Shown: piece by piece, positions 1 through 4,861 of the stretch | Position numbering within the stretch: position 1 is the stretch's first letter | Layout of the letters: each line of letters begins with the position of its first letter | Source: Nitrospirota bacterium | GTDB taxonomy: Bacteria > Nitrospirota > Nitrospiria > SBBL01 > Manganitrophaceae | DNA: 6,057 nucleotides | Assembly (NCBI GenBank): GCA_023248505.1 | Contig: JAHFEM010000134.1 | Span: 1-6,057 of the forward strand | Direction: 5' to 3' | The notes under the pieces: model-generated | The model's database searches: none | What the model was told of the DNA's origin: nothing | What the model saw: only the letters and a program-made list of their open reading frames with translations | Position numbers and translations under genes: made by a program

Positions 1-29
1 GGCCTGAAAAGGCGGCCAAAACGGAGTAA
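1..29 (+). CDS. C-terminal tail of an upstream gene, probably the RND periplasmic adaptor (MFP)
   Basis: Read with codons beginning at position 3, the sequence gives PEKAAKTE followed by TAA at 27-29. The stop falls three bases before the ATG of the RND permease, and the permease's ribosome binding site (GGAG, 23-26) lies inside these last codons. This tight packing is typical of RND operons, where the adaptor gene directly precedes the permease. A charged, lysine- and glutamate-rich tail is common at the end of adaptors. The identity is inferred from context only, since eight residues cannot identify a family. A second frame is also open through this stretch, so the reading frame itself is likely but not certain. 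Confidence 0.5.
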
Positions 30-32
30 ACG

Positions 33-3000
33 ATGTATTTACCCGAGATTTCGATTCGTCGTCCCGTCCTGGCGACGGTGATGAGCCTGGTGCTCACGCT
101 GCTCGGCGTCATTTCCTACACGCGTCTCTCGGTCCGGGAGTATCCCAAGATCGACCCGCCGGTCGTCTCGGTCCGGACCGTTTATCCCGGCGCGTCGGCG
201 GAGATCATCGAGAGCCAGATCACCCGGCCGATCGAGAGCGCCCTCTCCGGGATCGAGGGAATCAAGGTGATGAAGTCGATCAGCCGGGAAGAGGTGAGCC
301 AGATTACGATCGAGTTCGTTCTCAACCGCGATCCCGATGCGGCGGCGAACGACGTCCGGGACCGGGTGGCCCGGGGACGGGCGACGATCCCGCAGGAGGC
401 GCTGGAGTCGATCGTCCAGAAGATCGAGGCCGATGCCCAGGCGGTGGTCTGGCTCGCCTTCTCCAGCGATCGCCACAATCCGCTGGAGATCACCGACTAC
501 GCCGACCGCTTCGTGAAGGATCGCCTTCAGACCCTTCCCGGCGTGGCGACCGTGATCATCGGCGGCGAGCGCCGCTACGCCATGCGGATCTGGCTCGACC
601 GGGACCGGCTGGCGGCGTTTCAACTCACCCCGCGCGATGTCGAGAATGCGCTCCGCGCCCAGAACGTCGATGTGCCGTCGGGCCGGATCGAAAGCCGGTT
701 CCGCGAATTCACCGTCTTGACCCAGACCGACTTGAAAACGCCGGACGAGTTCAACCGGCTCGTTCTGCGAGAGGTCAACGGTTATCCGGTCCGGCTGAGC
801 GACGTCGGTTATGCGGAAGTCGGCTCCCAGGACGATCGGAACGCGGTCCGCGTCAACGGAAAGCCGGCGGTCGGCCTCGGCATCGTCAAGCAGGCGACCG
901 CCAACACCCTGGAAGTGGCCGAGGGGGTCAAGGCGGAGCTGCCGAAGATCAGCGCGGGACTCCCCGAAGGGATGAAGCTGCAGGTCGCTTTCGATACGTC
1001 GGTCTTCATCGACAAGTCTATCAAGGCGGTCTATCACTCGATCGCCGAAGCGCTGCTCTTGGTGGTCTTGGTGATCTTTGTCTTCCTCCGGTCGTTCCGG
1101 GCGACGTTGATCCCGTTCGTCACCATCCCGGTGTCGCTCATCGGCGGATTCATCTTCATGTATGCGATGGGGTTCTCGATCAATATTCTGACCTTGCTGG
1201 CGCTGGTGCTGGCGATCGGCATCGTCGTCGATGACGCCATCGTGATGATGGAGAACATCTACCGGCGGATCGAGGGGGGGATGCCGCGCCTTCAGGCGGC
1301 GCTGGAGGGGAGCAAAGAGATCGCCTTCGCCGTGATCGCCATGACGGTGACGCTGGCGGCGGTCTTCGTCCCGTTGGCCTTTATCACCGGGACGACCGGC
1401 CGGCTCTTTATCGAGTTCGCCCTGACGGTGGCGGGGGCGGTGATGGTCTCCGGTTTCGTCGCCCTGACGCTCACCCCGATGATGTCGGGGAGGATTCTCA
1501 AGCATCAGACAAAACACAGCCGATTCTACACCGTCACCGAGCGCTGGTTTGAAGCGATGAACAACGGCTATCGGCGGATTCTGATCGGTTCGTTGAAGGC
1601 GCGCTGGCTGGTGGTTCTCCTGGGGGTGGCGTCGGCCGGGGCGAGCGTGTTTCTCTTCACCTCGCTCAAATCGGAGCTGGCGCCGCTGGAGGATCGCGGG
1701 ACGATCATCGGCATCATGCTCGCCCCCGAAGGGTCGACGCTGGCCTATACCGACGGCTATGCCCGGCAGGTGGAAGGTTTTTATTCCACGATTCCGGAGA
1801 TCAATACTTACTTTATGGTCATCGCTCCCGGTTTGGAGCGTCCGAACCCGGTGAACACCGCCCTCTCGTTTATCAGCCTCAAGCCGTGGGAAGAGCGGAC
1901 CCGGAAGCAGCAGGAGGTCGCCGCCCTGTTGGGACCGAAGATGTTCGGGCTTCCGGGGGTGCTGGCGTTCCCGATCAATCCTCCGTCCCTCGGCCAGAAT
2001 TTCCGAAACCCGCCGGTGCAGCTCGTCGTGGAGGCGAATTCGTATGAAGAGCTTCAGACGATCACCGATAAGCTGATGGCGAAGATGCGCGCCAATCCGG
2101 GCCTTGCCAACATCGACAGCGATCTGAAGCTGAATAAGCCGCAACTGGATGTCACCATCAATCGCGACAAGGCGGCCGACGTCGGCGCGGGGATCGACGA
2201 CATCGGCCGGACCCTTCAGACGCTTCTCGGCGGGCTGCAGGTGACCCGCTACAAGGAGCAGGGAGAGCAATACGATGTCATCGTGAAGCTGGCCGACAAG
2301 GACCGGACGAATCCGGCCGATCTGACCTCGATCTTCGTCCGCGGGAAAAACGGGCAACTGGTGCAGCTCTCCAACCTGGTTCAGGTGAAAGAGGGGGTCG
2401 CCCCCAAGGAGCTGAATCACTTCAATCGTCTCCGCTCCGCGACGATCTCGGCGAATCTTGCGCCGGACTACGCGCTCGGCGAGGCGCTGACGTTTTTGAA
2501 GAAGTCGTCGGCGGAGGTTCTTCCGGCGACGGCGAAAATCGATTTCGATGGGCAATCGCGGGAGTTCCAAGAAGCGGGGGCGAGCCTTTACTTTGCCTTC
2601 GTGCTGGCGTTGGTCTTCATCTATCTGGTTCTGGCGGCGCAATTCGAGAGCTTCATCGATCCGTTCGTCATCATGCTCTCGGTGCCGTTGGCGGTGACCG
2701 GGGCGCTTCTCTCGCTACGGCTCACCGGCGGGACGCTCAACGTCTACAGTCAGATCGGGATGGTGATGCTGGTCGGTCTCGTGACCAAGAACGGGATTCT
2801 CATCGTCGAGTTTGCCAATCAGATTCAAGCGCAGGGGAAAGGTCTGAGGGAGGCGGTCATTGAAGCGTCCGTGCTCCGATTGCGTCCCATCTTGATGACC
2901 TCCATCACCGCAGTCCTCGCCGCGGTTCCCCTGGCCTTGGCCTCGGGAGCGGGCGCGGAGAGCCGACAGCAGATCGGCTGGGTGGTCGTTGGAGGTCTGA

Positions 3001-3131
3001 GTCTGGGGACGCTGCTCACCCTCTTTGTCATCCCGACAGCGTACACCTTCTTTGCGAAAAAGAGACAAGCCGAGGAGGCGGAGAAGCAGATTCACACCGC
3101 GCCCGAGCTCGTTCACGCCGACCGGAACTAA
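33..3131 (+). CDS. RND multidrug efflux permease, HAE-1 family (AcrB/MdtB-like)
   Basis: This is the inner-membrane, proton-driven pump subunit of a tripartite efflux system. It works with a periplasmic adaptor and an outer-membrane channel to expel hydrophobic or amphiphilic compounds. The 1032-residue length is normal for the family. The first membrane helix is at about residues 9-29 and is followed by a periplasmic porter region to about 330. Helices 2-6 lie at about 335-490, a second helix plus porter region at about 523-845, and the last helices at about 850-1008. Asp400-Asp401 in GIVVDDAIVMMEN match the AcrB TM4 proton-relay pair. Lys919 in LVTKNGILIVEFAN and Arg951 in RLRPILMTS match the AcrB TM10 and TM11 relay residues. 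These relay residues point to HAE-1 rather than the metal-exporting CusA type. The start at ATG 33 is supported by GGAG six bases upstream. The gene is intact and overlaps nothing. The substrate cannot be read from sequence. Confidence 0.96.
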   Translation: MYLPEISIRRPVLATVMSLVLTLLGVISYTRLSVREYPKIDPPVVSVRTVYPGASAEIIESQITRPIESALSGIEGIKVMKSISREEVSQITIEFVLNRDPDAAANDVRDRVARGRATIPQEALESIVQKIEADAQAVVWLAFSSDRHNPLEITDYADRFVKDRLQTLPGVATVIIGGERRYAMRIWLDRDRLAAFQLTPRDVENALRAQNVDVPSGRIESRFREFTVLTQTDLKTPDEFNRLVLREVNGYPVRLSDVGYAEVGSQDDRNAVRVNGKPAVGLGIVKQATANTLEVAEGVKAELPKISAGLPEGMKLQVAFDTSVFIDKSIKAVYHSIAEALLLVVLVIFVFLRSFRATLIPFVTIPVSLIGGFIFMYAMGFSINILTLLALVLAIGIVVDDAIVMMENIYRRIEGGMPRLQAALEGSKEIAFAVIAMTVTLAAVFVPLAFITGTTGRLFIEFALTVAGAVMVSGFVALTLTPMMSGRILKHQTKHSRFYTVTERWFEAMNNGYRRILIGSLKARWLVVLLGVASAGASVFLFTSLKSELAPLEDRGTIIGIMLAPEGSTLAYTDGYARQVEGFYSTIPEINTYFMVIAPGLERPNPVNTALSFISLKPWEERTRKQQEVAALLGPKMFGLPGVLAFPINPPSLGQNFRNPPVQLVVEANSYEELQTITDKLMAKMRANPGLANIDSDLKLNKPQLDVTINRDKAADVGAGIDDIGRTLQTLLGGLQVTRYKEQGEQYDVIVKLADKDRTNPADLTSIFVRGKNGQLVQLSNLVQVKEGVAPKELNHFNRLRSATISANLAPDYALGEALTFLKKSSAEVLPATAKIDFDGQSREFQEAGASLYFAFVLALVFIYLVLAAQFESFIDPFVIMLSVPLAVTGALLSLRLTGGTLNVYSQIGMVMLVGLVTKNGILIVEFANQIQAQGKGLREAVIEASVLRLRPILMTSITAVLAAVPLALASGAGAESRQQIGWVVVGGLSLGTLLTLFVIPTAYTFFAKKRQAEEAEKQIHTAPELVHADRN

Positions 3132-3150
3132 AGCCGGAGGGGCCGGAAAG

Positions 3151-3166
3151 AGCGCTCCGCCGCGCT
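3151..3166 (+). terminator. Weak GC hairpin after the RND gene
   Basis: AGCGC (3151-3155) can pair with GCGCT (3162-3166) across a six-base loop, twenty bases after the permease stop. The stem is only five pairs, and what follows is TGAAACAATTT rather than a real T-run. It also overlaps the first base of the next promoter's -35 box. It may attenuate read-through but is a poor intrinsic terminator. Confidence 0.2.
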
Positions 3167-3195
3167 TGAAACAATTTCTCCGGGCCTGATATGAT
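3166..3195 (+). promoter_or_regulatory. Sigma-70 promoter for the TonB-like gene
   Basis: The -35 box is TTGAAA (3166-3171) and the -10 box is TATGAT (3190-3195), with an 18-bp spacer. Each box matches the consensus at five of six positions. Transcription would start near 3202, about 18 bases before the ATG at 3220. The small gene can therefore be transcribed independently of the pump operon. This also argues against a GTG start at 3196, which would lie upstream of the transcript start. Confidence 0.65.
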
Positions 3196-3219
3196 GTGAA
3201 TGACAACAGGGGCCGATGC

Positions 3220-3720
3220 ATGAAAACCCGCTTCCTCGATTCGCATCCCTCCGGCAAAGAGGATCTTCCTTGGATCCTCTTATACTCGGTGATGGTGCAC
3301 TACCTCATCCTTTATTTTATTTTCGGCAACCCGTTTCAGATCGTGATCCACCGCGACCGAGGGGGCAGTGAGCAGACCCCGCTCGATATAGAGCTCCTCT
3401 CCCCCAATCAGGTCGAGACGAACCGGTTCACAGACAATGCGGATGATCCTGTCTTTCTCCCGGAAGAGGGGCCCGATCAGGAAGATCAGATCGAGGTGCG
3501 TGAAAAGAAGAGCGATCCCCTCCCGGAGGATGGGATGAATCTCGTTGAGAGCGCCGCGCCCCTTCCCCCTTCCCCTCCCAAAAAGACGACACGCAAGGCC
3601 CCTCCCAACATGACCGGACCGCAGGATTGCATGCTGAAGCTGGTCGGGATGGTCTGTCCCAACGGCGATTTTCAATGCATCGAGGCGTACATGGATTTCT
3701 GCTCCAACCTGCCGAAGTAA
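3220..3720 (+). CDS. TonB/TolA-like membrane-anchored protein with a four-cysteine C-terminus
   Basis: This is a 166-residue protein of unknown function. The start was set at ATG 3220 because AGGGG (3208-3212) sits seven bases upstream and the promoter predicts a transcript beginning near 3202. An in-frame GTG at 3196 lacks both supports. Residues 17-43 form a single membrane helix containing SVMVH (Ser23, His27). This is the SxxxH motif that TonB and TolA use to contact ExbB/ExbD or TolQ/TolR. PLDIELLSP at 54-62 resembles the segment that follows the anchor in TonB/TolA proteins. Residues 64-110 are strongly acidic, and 112-129 are proline- and lysine-rich (PLPPSPPKK), as in a periplasm-spanning linker. 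The C-terminus has no recognisable TonB or TolA domain. It ends in a short segment with Cys137, Cys146, Cys153 and Cys161. No exbB or exbD gene is in the window. Role as an energy transducer is inferred from the anchor alone. Confidence 0.75.
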   Translation: MKTRFLDSHPSGKEDLPWILLYSVMVHYLILYFIFGNPFQIVIHRDRGGSEQTPLDIELLSPNQVETNRFTDNADDPVFLPEEGPDQEDQIEVREKKSDPLPEDGMNLVESAAPLPPSPPKKTTRKAPPNMTGPQDCMLKLVGMVCPNGDFQCIEAYMDFCSNLPK

Positions 3721-3751
3721 GGCGGGGACGAGAAGCGTGTCGGTTCCGGAA

Positions 3752-3776
3752 TGGAAACAAACTTGATTTGTATCCA
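3752..3776. terminator. Hairpin between convergent genes, possible bidirectional terminator
   Basis: TGGA-A-ACAAA (3752-3761) pairs with TTTGT-A-TCCA (3767-3776) around a five-base loop, CTTGA. This gives nine base pairs with a single A-A mismatch. It lies 31 bases after the stop of the TonB-like gene and 16 bases past the stop of the convergent lipM-like gene, which is where a shared terminator is expected. It is not GC-rich and neither strand has a clean T-run after it, so termination efficiency is doubtful. It could instead be a protective 3'-end hairpin. Confidence 0.35.
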
Positions 3777-3792
3777 CCCTCCGAAATCGATC

Positions 3793-4593
3793 CTAGGTCT
3801 CTGGTTCGGGGAGTTCGCGTCGAAGGGTCCAGGCGGGATTGCCGTATTTTTCCCGGACAAGCCGCTCGCTGGTCTTTATTTCCTCGGAGGTCAATGCGCT
3901 CGACTCAAGCTGAATCGGAAGCGACGATTCGAAGCCGAACCGAAGGGCCTTTTGCAGCGTCTCCTGCGGCGGGAGAAGGGGGAGAAACTCCGCGAGACCG
4001 ATCTGATTCTCAGAGAGGGGAAAGCCGGCGGCGGGGCTCTTTTCCAGGATGAGAGATCCATGTTGAAGAAAGTGGGCGACCCATCGCCGCTGCGCGCTTC
4101 CGATCAGCTTCTTGCCACGCGCCGTGATTTCATACCAGGAGGTCGAAGCGAAGCAGAGGGCGCTCTGGGGCCGCTCGATCCGGTGCGATCTCGGCGGCGC
4201 GTAAATCTCGGCGGCGACGCCCAGCGACTTCAATCCGGCCAAGAGGCCTCCCGAAACGGCATAAAACGTTCCTTTGATCCCTTCGGAAAAGAGCGGGTCT
4301 TTCGTGGAGGCCACCACGGAGTAGGTCAGCTCCCGATCGTGGAGGAGCGCCCGGCCTCCTGTGATCCGCCGGACAAAGCGAAGCTTGCCCTGTTCGATGA
4401 GGTCCTCCCATTCCGGTTCCCACTTTTGAAACGATCCGATCGACACCGAGGGAGACGACCATCCGTAAAGCCGGAGCGTCGGCGGGATGACTCCCTTCGA
4501 GAAGGCGATGGCGATCGCTTCATCGATCGCCATGTTGATTTCGGGCGGCTGAGGGGGATCGGATAAAAGCCTCCAGATCTTTTTCTTGTCCAT
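3793..4593 (-). CDS. lipM: LipM-type octanoyltransferase (lipoate-protein ligase A-like fold)
   Basis: The likely reaction is transfer of octanoate from octanoyl-ACP to a lysine of a lipoyl domain or GcvH, the first step of lipoic acid synthesis before sulfur insertion by LipA. It is cytoplasmic. The protein has 266 residues from ATG 4593. Near the N-terminus, WRLL and INMAIDEA (19-26) match the family. RRITGGRALLHDRELTYSV (75-93) is the substrate-binding signature of the BPL/LPL fold. Cys147 in ALCFASTSWYEI sits where LipM carries its acyl-thioester cysteine, and GKKLIGSAQRR (160-170) holds the conserved lysine and GSAQ. The cysteine favours LipM over an ATP-dependent LplA, which lacks it. 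The related amidotransferase LipL is the main alternative. A longer form starting at TTG 4629 was rejected because that codon coincides with the predicted transcript start. ATG 4593 has AGGA four bases upstream and gives the usual family N-terminus. The downstream neighbour is convergent, so the gene appears monocistronic. Confidence 0.87.
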   Translation of the reverse strand: MDKKKIWRLLSDPPQPPEINMAIDEAIAIAFSKGVIPPTLRLYGWSSPSVSIGSFQKWEPEWEDLIEQGKLRFVRRITGGRALLHDRELTYSVVASTKDPLFSEGIKGTFYAVSGGLLAGLKSLGVAAEIYAPPRSHRIERPQSALCFASTSWYEITARGKKLIGSAQRRWVAHFLQHGSLILEKSPAAGFPLSENQIGLAEFLPLLPPQETLQKALRFGFESSLPIQLESSALTSEEIKTSERLVREKYGNPAWTLRRELPEPET

Positions 4594-4634
4594 GACTTCC
4601 TGACTGGCGCCGGCGCGGGTTGTCTTCAAATGTG

Positions 4635-4663
4635 ATCTTACGTAAAGAGAAGGGGAACGTCAA
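4635..4663 (-). promoter_or_regulatory. Sigma-70 promoter for lipM
   Basis: On the minus strand, TTGACG (4658-4663) and TAAGAT (4635-4640) are separated by exactly 17 bp. The -35 box matches the consensus at five of six positions and the -10 box at four of six. Transcription would begin near 4628, leaving a leader of about 35 bases before ATG 4593. This placement rules against the upstream TTG at 4629 as the translation start. Confidence 0.65.
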
Positions 4664-4668
4664 GAAAA

Positions 4669-4676
4669 GGGGGGGG
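4669..4676. repeat. G8 homopolymer tract
   Basis: Eight consecutive G residues lie five bases beyond the -35 box of the lipM promoter, on its upstream side (a C8 run on the lipM strand). It is directly visible in the sequence. Tracts of this type can vary in length by slipped-strand pairing and are also a common site of sequencing error. Confidence 0.9.
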
Positions 4677-4750
4677 ACTGAGCCATGACCTTCTTTGCGA
4701 GGCAATCCCGTTTGGGGCAGCGCCCATTCCAATGCGTTTGATTCCGGGAA

Positions 4751-4763
4751 CACTTTCTAAGTG
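4751..4763. promoter_or_regulatory. Short inverted repeat upstream of a promoter, possible operator
   Basis: CACTT (4751-4755) and AAGTG (4759-4763) form a perfect 5-bp inverted repeat around TCT. They lie 21 bp upstream of the -35 box of the plus-strand promoter. Immediately to the left is TTCCGGGAA (4742-4750), itself a dyad. An activator or repressor could bind here, but no known operator consensus was recognised and repeats this short arise by chance. Confidence 0.2.
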
Positions 4764-4784
4764 GGACACGACCGCGGATTTCGT

Positions 4785-4813
4785 TTGACAGAGGATTCCA
4801 AAGACAGTATAGA
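4785..4813 (+). promoter_or_regulatory. Sigma-70 promoter for the Cys/His repeat gene
   Basis: A perfect -35 box, TTGACA (4785-4790), is followed after 17 bp by TATAGA (4808-4813). The -10 box matches the consensus at its first four positions but lacks the conserved final T. Transcription would begin near 4820, leaving a leader of about 42 bases to the first candidate start codon. Confidence 0.6.
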
Positions 4814-4861
4814 GAATCGAGGTGTGAGCGGATTCATCATCGGTTTTAAGTCGGGAGAAGG

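Larger units (their letters stand above)
4594..4861. other. Divergent intergenic region between lipM and the Cys/His repeat gene
   Basis: This region has no supported gene. The longest obvious small frame, ATG 4685 to TGA 4741, encodes 18 residues and has no good ribosome binding site. The region holds the minus-strand lipM promoter, a run of eight G (4669-4676), a short inverted repeat (4751-4763) and the plus-strand promoter for the downstream gene. The two -35 boxes are about 120 bp apart, so the promoters do not overlap and could be regulated independently. Confidence 0.6.

Noticed and set aside
39..2642. An 867-residue open frame on the minus strand opposite the RND permease
   Set aside because: It is dominated by Arg, Asp, His, Gln and Leu in low-complexity patterns, with no recognisable domain. 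It is the expected mirror of a GC-rich coding strand over an unmistakable RND gene.
3751..4566. A 271-residue plus-strand open frame opposite lipM
   Set aside because: It lies wholly over the lipM-like gene, whose motifs are clear. Its translation is Arg/Gly/Glu-rich with no family features.
4594..4629. A 12-residue N-terminal extension of lipM starting at TTG 4629
   Set aside because: The predicted promoter places the transcript start at about 4628, and the family N-terminus fits ATG 4593.
4685..4741. An 18-codon frame starting with ATG in the divergent intergenic region
   Set aside because: It is too short, has no convincing ribosome binding site, and lies upstream of the plus-strand promoter rather than downstream of it.
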